Of a stretch of DNA of 64,000 nt, positions 34,165 to 43,286 are shown in pieces. Numbering within the stretch: the stretch's first letter is position 1; the number at the start of each line of letters is the position of its first letter. The position numbers and the translations under genes are program-made. Below the pieces are notes generated by a model. The model saw only the letters and a program-made list of their open reading frames with translations, was not told where the DNA came from and searched no databases. The DNA comes from Photobacterium indicum (GTDB lineage: Bacteria; Pseudomonadota; Gammaproteobacteria; Enterobacterales; Vibrionaceae), in the NCBI RefSeq assembly GCF_003026215.1, contig NZ_PYOC01000013.1, positions 1 through 64,000 on the forward strand, read 5' to 3'.

Positions 34165-34842
34165 ATGTCGAAGACGATAAAAGCCGTTTTATTTGACCTT
34201 GATGGTACATTATTAGACACCGCACCCGATATGGCCGATGCCGCTAACCGAGTGCTAGCCGATCACGGACATGGCCCACTCAATAGCCAACAAATAAAAG
34301 CAAACACGAGCTATGGCGCCAAAGGATTATTAAGTGCTGGTTTTGGTGAGATCCCGCAGCATTTAGATATGGTTCATTTACGCCAAGCTTTTCTAGATTA
34401 TTATGAAGAAAAAATTTGTGTTGGTACTTCAATTTATGATGGCATAAAACCATTACTCGCCTATCTAGAACAACACAATATACCTTGGGGCATAATGACG
34501 AATAAGCCAGGATTTTTAACTGACTTGCTGTTACCTTTCTTTCCTGAACTCATGAAAGCGCAGGTTGTGGTTTGTGGAGATACCCTTGAAGTAGCTAAAC
34601 CCCATCCTGAGCCTCTACTTTATGCCAGTGAATTACTTAATGTCGATAATCTTGCTTGTGCCTATATCGGCGATATTGAAAAAGATATGATCGCAGCACA
34701 AGCCGCAAAAATGCACGCCTATGTCGCTGGCTGGGGATATATAGGGACAGAGCACTCCCCGTGCCAATGGAATGCACACGATATTCTCAATTCCCCCTAT
34801 TCTTTGATCGCCACACTAGAAAATCAAAAACAGCTCAATTGA
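34165..34842 (+). CDS. HAD family IA phosphatase (MupP/Gph-like)
   Basis: A 225-residue haloacid dehalogenase-type phosphatase with motif I DLDGTLLD (11-18), motif II in IMTNKPG, the lysine in AKPHPEPLL, and acidic motif IV in YIGDIEKDM. Candidates are phosphoglycolate phosphatase or MurNAc-6-phosphate phosphatase MupP. The position directly after ubiG and the GYIGTEHSPCQWNAHD segment favour MupP, which lies next to ubiG in Pseudomonas, but sequence alone does not decide. Confidence 0.82.
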   Translation: MSKTIKAVLFDLDGTLLDTAPDMADAANRVLADHGHGPLNSQQIKANTSYGAKGLLSAGFGEIPQHLDMVHLRQAFLDYYEEKICVGTSIYDGIKPLLAYLEQHNIPWGIMTNKPGFLTDLLLPFFPELMKAQVVVCGDTLEVAKPHPEPLLYASELLNVDNLACAYIGDIEKDMIAAQAAKMHAYVAGWGYIGTEHSPCQWNAHDILNSPYSLIATLENQKQLN

Positions 34843-35021
34843 ATCATTTATTAACCAAGATTTTGACGTTAAGCACCCTGTATTAAAACGACTAAAGATC
34901 AAGGTAAATATATTTTAATTTCATAAAAAAACTCATGATAATTTGTTGCAATTTTCTTTAATACTAACCCGCCTACCAGCATCGTGTTAGTGGGCACTAA
35001 CTAAAAATTTCAATCCCCACG

Positions 35022-35030
35022 TTATCCACA
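35022..35030 (+). promoter_or_regulatory. DnaA box upstream of nrdA
   Basis: TTATCCACA is an exact consensus DnaA box. DnaA controls nrdAB in E. coli through boxes at a similar place. Confidence 0.6.
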
Positions 35031-35099
35031 GCTGGTTAAAAAATACCATCTTGCAAAAACGTCAAATCATCACTATCTTGTAACCCATCAAGCTCAGCA

Positions 35100-35115
35100 C
35101 CCCAATATGTAGTGT
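35100..35115. promoter_or_regulatory. Candidate NrdR box
   Basis: CCCCAATATGTAGTGT matches ACACwATATaTwGTGT at about 13 of 16 positions. NrdR boxes usually come as pairs 30-32 bp apart, and a poorer partner lies at that distance upstream. Confidence 0.5.
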
Positions 35116-35219
35116 TTTTGACCAATAAGAAAAATATAGCGAAGGTCACATTCTTTGCTAATCTTAAATCAAAATTTGCAAAACACTGCTGTGGAAGGAT
35201 TTCGGGAAATCAAACTACA

Positions 35220-37481
35220 ATGAATCAACAGCTAACAGTAACCAAGCGTGATGGTCGTAAAGAAACTATCGAACTGGATAAAATTCACCGTGTTATTGAT
35301 TGGGCAGCAGAAGGCCTAACCAATGTATCGGTATCTCAAGTAGAACTTAAGTCTCATATCCAATTCTACGATGGTATAAAAACCGCCGACATCCACGAAA
35401 CCATCATCAAAGCAGCAGCTGATCTGATTTCAGAAGAGTCTCCAGATTACCAATATCTTGCAGCACGTCTTGCAATATTTAACCTACGTAAAAAAGCGTA
35501 TGGTCAATTCGAGCCACCAACACTTTTTGCTCATGTTACTAACCTTGTAAATAAAGGTAAGTACGACAGCCATTTGCTTGAAGACTATACCGCTGAAGAA
35601 TTTGCCACGATGGATACTTTTATCGATCACTGGCGTGATATGAACTTCTCTTATGCTGCAGTAAAACAGCTAGAAGGTAAGTATCTGGTACAAAACCGTG
35701 TTTCAGGCGAAATTTTTGAAAGTGCACAGTTTTTGTACATCCTAATTGCTGCTTGTCTTTTCGGTAAATATCCAAAAGAAACACGCCTTAGCTACATTAA
35801 GCGTTTCTATGATGCCGCATCGACATTTAAGATCTCATTACCAACACCGATCATGTCAGGTGTTCGTACACCGACTCGTCAATTCAGTTCATGTGTATTG
35901 ATTGAATGTGACGATAGCCTAGACTCAATCAACGCAACAGCAAGCTCAATTGTACGTTATGTTTCTCAGCGTGCAGGTATTGGCATCAATGCTGGCCGTA
36001 TTCGAGCTCTTGGCTCTGAAATTCGTGATGGTGAAGCTTTCCACACTGGTTGTATCCCATTCTATAAATACTTCCAAACAGCGGTTAAATGCTGTTCTCA
36101 GGGCGGTGTTCGTGGTGGTGCTGCTACCTTGTTCTACCCTATTTGGCACCGTGAAGTCGAGTCACTACTGGTACTGAAGAACAACCGTGGCGTTGAAGAA
36201 AACCGTGTTCGTCACATGGATTACGGCGTTCAACTCAATAAACTGATGTACACACGCCTAATTAAAGGTCAAAGCATTAGCTTGTTCTCGCCATCTGATG
36301 TTCCAGGTTTATACGACGCTTTCTTTGCTGATCAAGATGAATTTGAACGCCTTTACGTAAAATACGAACAAGATGCAAGCATCAAGAAAGAGTCAATTAA
36401 AGCCATCGAGCTATTCTCTCTTCTTATGCAAGAGCGTGCCTCTACTGGTCGTATCTATATTCAAAACGTCGACCATTGTAATACGCACAGCCCATTTGAT
36501 CCGGCGGTTGCACCGATTCGTCAATCTAACCTTTGCCTTGAGATTGCACTGCCAACCAAGCCACTGAATAACGTTGAAGATGAAAACGGTGAAATTGCCC
36601 TTTGTACACTGTCTGCCTTTAACTTAGGTGCAATTGATACACTGGATGATTTGGAAGAGCTTGCAGATTTAACGGTTCGTGCACTTGATGCACTGCTTGA
36701 TTATCAAGATTACCCACTACCTGCAGCACGTCGTTCAACAATGAACCGTCGTACTCTGGGGGTTGGTGTTATCAACTATGCATACTACCTTGCAAAACAT
36801 GGCGTACGTTACTCTGATGGCAGTGCAAACAATGTTACTCACCAAGCATTTGAAGCGATTCAATACTACTTATTGAAAGCATCTGTTGGCTTGGCAAAAG
36901 AACAAGGTGCATGTCCTGCATTTAATGAAACAACGTATGCGCAAGGTATTCTTCCTATTGATACCTATAAAAAGGCTATCGATGATGTATGTAGTGAAGA
37001 ACTTCATTACGACTGGGAAACCTTACGTGAAGAAATTAAAACGCACGGCTTACGTAACTCAACATTGTCTGCATTAATGCCATCAGAGACATCGTCTCAG
37101 ATTTCAAATGCAACAAATGGTATTGAGCCGCCACGTGGTTTTGTTTCAGTAAAAGCCTCTAAAGATGGCATTCTGAAACAAGTGGTTCCAGAGTACAGCA
37201 AATATAAAGATAACTACGAACTACTGTGGAATATCGGTAGCAATGACGGTTACTTACAGCTTGTTGGTATTATGCAGAAATTTATCGACCAATCGATTTC
37301 AGCTAACACTAACTACGATCCAAGCAAACAGGAAAATGGCAAAGTGCCAATGAAGCTCTTGCTAAAAGACCTGCTTAACGCGTATAAACTGGGCGTGAAG
37401 ACACTTTACTATCACAACACCCGTGATGGTGCGTCTGACGCCCAAGACGATGCAGAAGACTGTGTAAGCTGTAAAATTTAA
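35220..37481 (+). CDS. nrdA: Class Ia ribonucleotide reductase, alpha subunit
   Basis: NrdA holds the catalytic and allosteric sites that turn ribonucleoside diphosphates into deoxy forms under aerobic conditions. The 753-residue protein starts MNQQLTVTKRDGRKE with the ATP-cone domain. It has QFSSCVL, the active-site SNLCLEIALPTKP, and LCTLSAFN (cysteines of the radical and redox site). The C-terminal redox pair is CVSCKI, with two residues between the cysteines where E. coli has four. The frame extends to 35112, but homology begins at ATG 35220. Confidence 0.96.
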   Translation: MNQQLTVTKRDGRKETIELDKIHRVIDWAAEGLTNVSVSQVELKSHIQFYDGIKTADIHETIIKAAADLISEESPDYQYLAARLAIFNLRKKAYGQFEPPTLFAHVTNLVNKGKYDSHLLEDYTAEEFATMDTFIDHWRDMNFSYAAVKQLEGKYLVQNRVSGEIFESAQFLYILIAACLFGKYPKETRLSYIKRFYDAASTFKISLPTPIMSGVRTPTRQFSSCVLIECDDSLDSINATASSIVRYVSQRAGIGINAGRIRALGSEIRDGEAFHTGCIPFYKYFQTAVKCCSQGGVRGGAATLFYPIWHREVESLLVLKNNRGVEENRVRHMDYGVQLNKLMYTRLIKGQSISLFSPSDVPGLYDAFFADQDEFERLYVKYEQDASIKKESIKAIELFSLLMQERASTGRIYIQNVDHCNTHSPFDPAVAPIRQSNLCLEIALPTKPLNNVEDENGEIALCTLSAFNLGAIDTLDDLEELADLTVRALDALLDYQDYPLPAARRSTMNRRTLGVGVINYAYYLAKHGVRYSDGSANNVTHQAFEAIQYYLLKASVGLAKEQGACPAFNETTYAQGILPIDTYKKAIDDVCSEELHYDWETLREEIKTHGLRNSTLSALMPSETSSQISNATNGIEPPRGFVSVKASKDGILKQVVPEYSKYKDNYELLWNIGSNDGYLQLVGIMQKFIDQSISANTNYDPSKQENGKVPMKLLLKDLLNAYKLGVKTLYYHNTRDGASDAQDDAEDCVSCKI

Positions 37482-37531
37482 GTATTTACATTGAATGGGA
37501 GCTACGGCTCCCCTTTAATATTGAGGAAATG

Positions 37532-38665
37532 ATGGCGTATAGCACTTTTTGTCAAATTAATAACGATCAGATGAAAGAACCGATGTTCTTTGGTCAATCT
37601 GTTAACGTTGCTCGTTATGACCAACAAAAATTCGAAATTTTCGAAAAACTCATCGAAAAGCAACTTAGTTTTTTCTGGCGTCCAGAAGAAGTTGATGTAT
37701 CTGGTGATCGCATTGATTACAACAACTTACCAGAGCATGAAAAGCATATTTTCATCAGTAATTTGAAATATCAGACACTGCTTGACTCGATTCAAGGCCG
37801 TAGTCCAAACGTTGCTCTTCTGCCTATAGTGTCGATACCAGAATTAGAAACATGGATTGAAACGTGGTCTTTTTCTGAAACAATTCACTCTCGATCTTAC
37901 ACGCATATTATCCGTAATATCGTAAATGATCCTGCGATTGTCTTTGATGATATCGTTGAAAATGACTATATCATCAAACGTGCTGGTGATATTTCTAAGT
38001 ACTATGACGACCTAATTGCAGCAACTAGCGATTATCACCGTTTAGGCGAAGGTAAGCATACCGTTAATGGTGAAACCATCACTGTTAACCTGCGTGACAT
38101 TAAAAAGAAATTATACGTTTGTATGATGTCTGTTAATGCACTTGAGGCTATCCGTTTCTACGTAAGCTTTGCATGTTCATTTGCATTTGCCGAACGTGAA
38201 TTAATGGAAGGTAATGCAAAAATCATCAAGCTCATTGCTCGTGATGAAGCACTGCATTTAACGGGTACTCAACATATTCTGAACCTTCTTCGTGGTCGAC
38301 ACGATGATCCTGAAATGGCTGATATTGCGCAAGAATGCCAGCAAGAATGTTTTGAAATTTTCAAAGAAGCCGCAGAGCAAGAAAAAGAATGGGCTGAATA
38401 CCTATTCAAAGATGGTTCGATGATTGGTCTTAACAAAGAAATTCTTTGTCAGTACGTTGAATACATCACAAACCTACGCATGAAAGCGGTAGGTCTTGAT
38501 CAGGCTTATCCTGGTGCTAATCAGAACCCGATTCCATGGATTAACTCATGGTTATCTTCTGATAATGTACAGGTTGCTCCACAAGAAGCTGAAATCAGTT
38601 CTTACCTTGTTGGTCAAATTGACAACGATGTAAGTGCAGACGATCTTGGTGACTTCGAGCTATGA
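37532..38665 (+). CDS. nrdB: Class Ia ribonucleotide reductase, beta subunit
   Basis: NrdB carries the diiron-tyrosyl radical that starts catalysis in NrdA. The 377-residue protein has the radical tyrosine in HSRSYTHII (Tyr123) with iron ligands Asp85, Glu116 and His119. The C-terminal tail that binds NrdA ends LGDFEL. AGG lies 5 nt before ATG 37532; a preceding ATG at 37529 overlaps it. It overlaps yfaE by 4 nt. Confidence 0.96.
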   Translation: MAYSTFCQINNDQMKEPMFFGQSVNVARYDQQKFEIFEKLIEKQLSFFWRPEEVDVSGDRIDYNNLPEHEKHIFISNLKYQTLLDSIQGRSPNVALLPIVSIPELETWIETWSFSETIHSRSYTHIIRNIVNDPAIVFDDIVENDYIIKRAGDISKYYDDLIAATSDYHRLGEGKHTVNGETITVNLRDIKKKLYVCMMSVNALEAIRFYVSFACSFAFAERELMEGNAKIIKLIARDEALHLTGTQHILNLLRGRHDDPEMADIAQECQQECFEIFKEAAEQEKEWAEYLFKDGSMIGLNKEILCQYVEYITNLRMKAVGLDQAYPGANQNPIPWINSWLSSDNVQVAPQEAEISSYLVGQIDNDVSADDLGDFEL

Positions 38666-38949
38666 GCCAACTAACCATTAAGGTTAACGGTCAAGAGGTT
38701 CACGGCAATAGCCGTGAATCTTTGCTTACCCAATTAGAAAATGCCGGTATTCAACCTGAGTATCAATGCCGTAACGGCATGTGTGGTGCGTGTCGCTGTA
38801 AATTAAAGTCAGGGGCAGTTGACCAACAAGATGCAATGGCTTTTGTCGGTTCAAACGAGATTCTTGCTTGTCGTTCAACACCTAAAGCCAATGTCGATAT
38901 CGAATTTGATTACCAATTAACATACATAGCAACCAAAAAAGCAATGTAA
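38662..38949 (+). CDS. yfaE: YfaE, 2Fe-2S ferredoxin for NrdB cofactor maintenance
   Basis: A 95-residue plant-type ferredoxin that reduces and rebuilds the diferric-tyrosyl cofactor of NrdB. Cluster cysteines are Cys36, Cys41, Cys44 and Cys70, with an additional cysteine at 46. It overlaps nrdB in ATGA, which shows co-translation, as in E. coli. Confidence 0.93.
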   Translation: MSQLTIKVNGQEVHGNSRESLLTQLENAGIQPEYQCRNGMCGACRCKLKSGAVDQQDAMAFVGSNEILACRSTPKANVDIEFDYQLTYIATKKAM

Positions 38950-39002
38950 CTCTACTCATTCACACCACCAGCATTACCAAAACGCTATAAGCTCCCTCTA
39001 TA

Positions 39003-39056
39003 TAAAAAATCTGACAACCTCACGGTTATCATAACCGTGTTGCTATCAGATTCTTC
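39003..39056 (-). terminator. Terminator after the YbaY-META lipoprotein gene
   Basis: A large hairpin has the core CACGGTTAT/ATAACCGTG and the outer arms AATCTGA/TCAGATT. The minus strand continues TTTTTT, so it terminates the lipoprotein gene; the plus side has only a poor T-run for yfaE. Confidence 0.75.
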
Positions 39057-39106
39057 AGTACACATCATGCAATGAAGATTTCCCTCCACTGCATTATTAT
39101 CTGTAT

Positions 39107-39961
39107 TTAGTTCATGTAACGAGACTCGAACGTGGCAACCACTTCACCTTGGTTATTTTTCACCGTCAGTGCTTCACCTTGCACGCTATAGCTAGCAAAT
39201 TGCCCCATTGCACTCAAGAATGCTTGCTCTTGATCCATACCGTCCATACACATCTTCCGTGTTGCCGCAACAGGACCCATGGTTAGTTTACCTTGGTCTA
39301 TTTCAAAACCACCTTTAAACGAATTACATCCCGAGAAGCCATGCGCTGCATTACCATCAGATGCAAACTGGATAAACACTTCTTTTTCTGCTGCACCCAA
39401 TTTGGCATCTTGACCATCCAACTGCATTAACTTCCAGTAGGTATCAGTGAAAGCGGCATTATGTGCGCTGTCTGTTGTTTTGGTATGTGCGACACGATCC
39501 AATTTAATTTCAATCGGTAAGCTAGCCCCTTCAGCAAAAGGATCAATACTGGTGGTAGATGTCATTACCAACTGATCTTGTACTTTGATCGTGGCACGTA
39601 AACTGTAACGGTGTTTATCTGCAATTTTCGTTGCATCGTAATCCAATACCATTGCGTAAGGAGGTGCAGATGCAGGCTCCATTGATTGGCTAACAATCAA
39701 CTCTGATGGTGCATCAGCTTTTGATACATCTTCAAGTGTCACTTCTAGCACAGCCTCTGGCGGTAGCATACGACGATCAAGGTAAATAACATTAACATCT
39801 AATGATTTCATTTCAGCCTTTGCCACTTCAGTCGCTGGCGCTTCAACAAGACTATCTGATGATACCTGCGTTGACTCTGTTGTATCGTTACACGCTTGTA
39901 GCATCAACGCTGATACTACCACTGACGTTGCAAGAGCAATTTTTTTCATTTTGAATGTCAT
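39107..39961 (-). CDS. Lipoprotein with YbaY-like and META domains
   Basis: This 284-residue lipoprotein has a signal with lipobox LQAC (cysteine at about 24). A YbaY-like beta-barrel follows (about 50-155; LPPEAVLEVTLEDVSKADAP, SLPIEIKLD). A C-terminal META/HslJ-like domain runs from about 170 to the end (YWKLMQLDGQ, GFSGCNSFKGGFE, TRKMCM). Each domain is known in envelope proteins: META in HslJ, linked to novobiocin resistance. The joint protein is likely attached to the outer membrane; its role is unknown. ATG 39961 has a weak ribosome site, and ATG 39949 is an alternative. Confidence 0.8.
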   Translation of the reverse strand: MTFKMKKIALATSVVVSALMLQACNDTTESTQVSSDSLVEAPATEVAKAEMKSLDVNVIYLDRRMLPPEAVLEVTLEDVSKADAPSELIVSQSMEPASAPPYAMVLDYDATKIADKHRYSLRATIKVQDQLVMTSTTSIDPFAEGASLPIEIKLDRVAHTKTTDSAHNAAFTDTYWKLMQLDGQDAKLGAAEKEVFIQFASDGNAAHGFSGCNSFKGGFEIDQGKLTMGPVAATRKMCMDGMDQEQAFLSAMGQFASYSVQGEALTVKNNQGEVVATFESRYMN

Positions 39962-40495
39962 AAGGTCTTTCCTTCATCATTAATCGGCTGGGTACTTTTA
40001 TCGGACAAGCATCGTGGAGCAACAATAGATACAACCAACCTCCACAATCAACACTATAGTGTGAGACCCTGTAAATATTTACTTTGTACCAATTAAACAC
40101 TGTTTACAATGCCTGTGATGAAATACTCATAATTTGACAAAAGTATGACAAACGTTTCAGTTTTATTTTATATTTTAAGCTAATTAAAACATTTCCTTCT
40201 ACATTTCAAATCTGGAAAATAATATTCCCCTTCATTTATTAAAAGAAAATGCTTTATTTAATTTCACACCCTCCTCTTTTGTCATTAAAAAACGCTTTCA
40301 GCACCCGCCTTATTTGATATATATCAATAAGATTTCAACATAGTGATTGCCTTTACATTTTTATTTTACATTTCATTATTTCTTAACCCTACATTCATTA
40401 AGCTTGAATAGATTTACCGCGCACTTTCACCGACTATTTACAGCAACTTGATGCCTAGTTTTATTTTTTAATAAATTCCATCGCAGGTAATGACT
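39962..40495 (+). promoter_or_regulatory. AT-rich control region of the cobA-asr operon
   Basis: This 534-bp gap lies between a divergent lipoprotein gene and cobA. Apart from the FNR box at 40314-40327 and a possible -10 (TACATT, about 40354-40359) placing FNR near -45 relative to the predicted start, I see no gene or repeat. Confidence 0.5.
40314..40327 (+). promoter_or_regulatory. Perfect FNR box
   Basis: TTGATATATATCAA is the exact FNR consensus (TTGAT-N4-ATCAA). It lies about 170 bp upstream of cobA, so the operon is probably switched on without oxygen. Confidence 0.8.
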
Positions 40496-41320
40496 ATGTA
40501 TGTTATCGAAACCCCTTCGTCAGTAGTTGGCAATGTCACATTAGTGGGCGCAGGACCAGGCGATCCCGAGTTACTAACAGTAAAAGCTGTTAATGCGCTC
40601 AAACAAGCTGATGTCATTTTGCATGATCAGCTAGTAACGAAACAAATTTTGCAGCTAGCGCAACCAGGGACACATATCATTGAAGTCGGCAAAAGCTACG
40701 ACAACCCATCGGCAACCCAACACGGTATTAACCATATGTTGGTTTCGATGGCACAGCGTGGATTGAACATCTGCCGACTAAAAGGTGGGGATCCAATGGT
40801 ATTCGGTCGTGGTGGTGAAGAAGCACTGTATTTACGCCAACACCATGTGCCAGTATCAATTATTCCGGGTATTACTGCCGCATTAGGGTGTTGTGCTTAC
40901 AGCGGTATTCCTTTGACTCATCGCGGTATCTCGCGGGGATTCACTGTAGTAACTGCCCGAGGTGAAAACGATGACTACCGTATTGATTGGGCGGTATTGG
41001 TTAACCTTCAGCACACCTTAGTATTTTATATGGGACTACATCGCGCTTCTTGGATTGCCTCAAACTTAATGTTATACGGCATGAACAACCGCACCCCTGT
41101 AGCCATAATTAGTAATGGTACGCATCCAAACCACCAGCAATACGTGACTACATTGTCACAGTTGGATGAGTATTTAACCCTGCATACCCCTCCAATGCCC
41201 TCACTAATTGTTGTCGGGGAAACCGTCTCAATTTCCGAGAACCTGAACATGGTTAATGAACTCGACCAATCATCAGCAGCGACTTCCCTTTACAATGAAC
41301 AACTAGAAGGCATGTGTTAA
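40496..41320 (+). CDS. cobA: Uroporphyrinogen-III C-methyltransferase
   Basis: SUMT methylates uroporphyrinogen III twice to precorrin-2, the precursor of siroheme. The 274-residue protein has the family motifs VGAGPGDPELLTVKA, RLKGGDPMVFGRGGEE, and GIPLTHRGISRGF. It is the first gene of the operon, supplying siroheme for AsrC. ATG 40496 lies 7 nt after AGGT; ATG 40490 is too close. The cobA stop overlaps the asrA start by one base. Confidence 0.93.
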   Translation: MYVIETPSSVVGNVTLVGAGPGDPELLTVKAVNALKQADVILHDQLVTKQILQLAQPGTHIIEVGKSYDNPSATQHGINHMLVSMAQRGLNICRLKGGDPMVFGRGGEEALYLRQHHVPVSIIPGITAALGCCAYSGIPLTHRGISRGFTVVTARGENDDYRIDWAVLVNLQHTLVFYMGLHRASWIASNLMLYGMNNRTPVAIISNGTHPNHQQYVTTLSQLDEYLTLHTPPMPSLIVVGETVSISENLNMVNELDQSSAATSLYNEQLEGMC

Positions 41321-42408
41321 TGGCTACCTATTTAACCCATACAGAGCTGAATCAGATTATTCAGACATTATTACCTCATTATAACATTCTCGCCCCAGGG
41401 TATGAGAATAAAGGGGGGCGTTTTGCAGGCACCGATAATTTAACATATTTATCGGTAACCCAAGCCAGTGATATCGTGTGGCAAGAAAAATCCCACTTTT
41501 CACCCAAAGAAGCAGTAACACCTATAACCCAGACGCTCTTTCACTTTAATGGTAACGAATTACGAGAGTCAAAAATAGAAGCCCGTCCAACCCTTATATT
41601 TCTTAGGGCTTGTGATATTAATGCCCTTAAGCGTCTTGATCACATGTATTTAAATAACGGCAATAATGAAGATATTTATTATCGCCGATTACGCCAACAG
41701 CTAAAGTTGGTATTAATAGAATGCGCACAAAGTTTTGAAAATTGTTTTTGTGTATCGATGAACAGCAATACAACAGATAACTATGATGCTGCTGTTCGCT
41801 TCGATGCCAACGGCGTGGCTTTCATGGCCAAAGATCCTGAACTACAAAGTTACTTAAACAACACAGGCAAAGAAATCGAATTCACCCCACAATTTGTTCA
41901 ATCCAACCCCACAAAGGTCAGAACTCCGGATCAAGTGTGCAACGATCCCAATCTCATCCGTCAAATACTACATAAGCACCCAGTATGGAGTGAATATGAC
42001 AGCCGCTGTATTGGCTGTGGTCGCTGTACTACATCCTGCCCAACATGCAGTTGCTACAACATGTTTGACGTTGCCTATGACGAAAACCATAAAGTGGGAG
42101 AACGCAGACGCCAGCAAGCCAGTTGTATGACCAACGGCTTTGCCGATATGGCTGGGGGGCACAGCTTTCGAGACAAAACGGGTGAGCGCCTACGATACCG
42201 AGCCTTGCATAAGGTAAATGATTACAAAGCCCGACAAGGTCATGATCACATGTGTGTCGGTTGCGGCCGTTGTGATGATCGCTGCCCACACTATATCTCG
42301 TTCACCAACATCATCAATCGTATGACCGATATTGTTGAGCAACATCTCAATGACGAAGTCGAACATGCATTTTCCACCCACCAAAAGATAGAGGTCACTC
42401 ATGTCTAG
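41320..42408 (+). CDS. asrA: Anaerobic sulfite reductase subunit A
   Basis: AsrA is an iron-sulfur electron-transfer subunit of the dissimilatory-type anaerobic sulfite reductase first described in Salmonella. The 362-residue protein has two 4Fe-4S clusters, seen as CIGCGRCTTSCPTCSC and CVGCGRCDDRCPHY. The N-terminal region resembles heterodisulfide/hydrogenase-type subunits. AGAAGG lies 9 nt before ATG 41320. It overlaps asrB by 8 nt. Confidence 0.93.
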   Translation: MATYLTHTELNQIIQTLLPHYNILAPGYENKGGRFAGTDNLTYLSVTQASDIVWQEKSHFSPKEAVTPITQTLFHFNGNELRESKIEARPTLIFLRACDINALKRLDHMYLNNGNNEDIYYRRLRQQLKLVLIECAQSFENCFCVSMNSNTTDNYDAAVRFDANGVAFMAKDPELQSYLNNTGKEIEFTPQFVQSNPTKVRTPDQVCNDPNLIRQILHKHPVWSEYDSRCIGCGRCTTSCPTCSCYNMFDVAYDENHKVGERRRQQASCMTNGFADMAGGHSFRDKTGERLRYRALHKVNDYKARQGHDHMCVGCGRCDDRCPHYISFTNIINRMTDIVEQHLNDEVEHAFSTHQKIEVTHV

Positions 42409-43276
42409 TCATACACATGATGTACAACACACAGGGTGTCGTTGCGAGACCGCACCGCAATCAGAGATTCATCAACAGCAACAACCGGAAAATCGCTTAT
42501 TGCCAAAAGCATACAAAATTTTGGCAATTGAAAAGCATACTGAACTGGAATGGAATTTTCGCGTCAGTAAAGACTTTGATACTCATTTCGGTCAATTCGT
42601 AGAAGTCTCTTTACCCATGGTAGGAGAAGCCCCTATTTCCGTATCAGATTACGGCGATGACTATATCGATTTATTGATCCGCAAAGTGGGTCTCGTCACC
42701 GAAAAGTTGTTTGAGTTACAAGCCGGAGATAATGTTTGGATGCGTGGTGTTCATGGGAATGGCTACCCGATGGAGGCGTTCCAGAATAAACATCTAGTGA
42801 TTGTTGCAGGTGGTACAGGTGTCGCCCCAGTCAAAGGCTTGATATCGCATTTTTGCCATCACCCTGAACAAATTAGTCAACTCGATATGATTTTAGGGTT
42901 TAAGAATGAACAGGCTGTCTTGTATCGCAATGACATGCATTTATGGCGTAACGCGCACAACCTCATTACCACGCTAGACGAAGGGGAAGCTACCGATAAT
43001 TTTCGGATTGGTCGGGTTACAGAATACATTGATGAGCTTGATCTCTCGCAGCCCGACACACTCCAAGTTGTCGTCGTAGGACCGCCAATCATGATCAAGT
43101 TTGTGGTTGCTGCGTTCCTTGAGAAAGGTCTAGATCAGTCACAAATTTGGGTCGATTATGAACGCCGTATGGCTTGCGCTGTTGGCAAATGTGGACACTG
43201 CCGCATGGGTGATAAGTACGTCTGTTTAGATGGCCCTGTGTTCCGCTTTGATCAGACCCAACAATTGATAGATTAA
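42401..43276 (+). CDS. asrB: Anaerobic sulfite reductase subunit B
   Basis: AsrB is the FAD/NAD(P)H-binding reductase subunit, homologous to dihydroorotate dehydrogenase electron-transfer proteins. The 291-residue protein has VAGGTGVAPVKGLISHF (NAD binding) and C-terminal cysteines for a 2Fe-2S cluster in CAVGKCGHCRMGDKYVC. It carries electrons from NADH to AsrA and AsrC. The start is ATG 42401. Confidence 0.93.
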   Translation: MSSHTHDVQHTGCRCETAPQSEIHQQQQPENRLLPKAYKILAIEKHTELEWNFRVSKDFDTHFGQFVEVSLPMVGEAPISVSDYGDDYIDLLIRKVGLVTEKLFELQAGDNVWMRGVHGNGYPMEAFQNKHLVIVAGGTGVAPVKGLISHFCHHPEQISQLDMILGFKNEQAVLYRNDMHLWRNAHNLITTLDEGEATDNFRIGRVTEYIDELDLSQPDTLQVVVVGPPIMIKFVVAAFLEKGLDQSQIWVDYERRMACAVGKCGHCRMGDKYVCLDGPVFRFDQTQQLID

Positions 43277-43286
43277 GGAAAACATC

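Larger units (their letters stand above)
34843..35219 (+). promoter_or_regulatory. nrdAB control region
   Basis: This 377-bp region upstream of nrdA holds a DnaA box (35022-35030) and a good NrdR box (35100-35115). A weaker NrdR-like sequence lies about 30 bp upstream of that (around 35070-35085, ACTAT..TTGT). The E. coli nrdAB promoter has the same regulators. Confidence 0.5.

Noticed and set aside
35112..35219. N-terminal extension of nrdA
   Set aside because: The added 36 residues are absent from the family and overlie the NrdR box region; homology starts at 35220.
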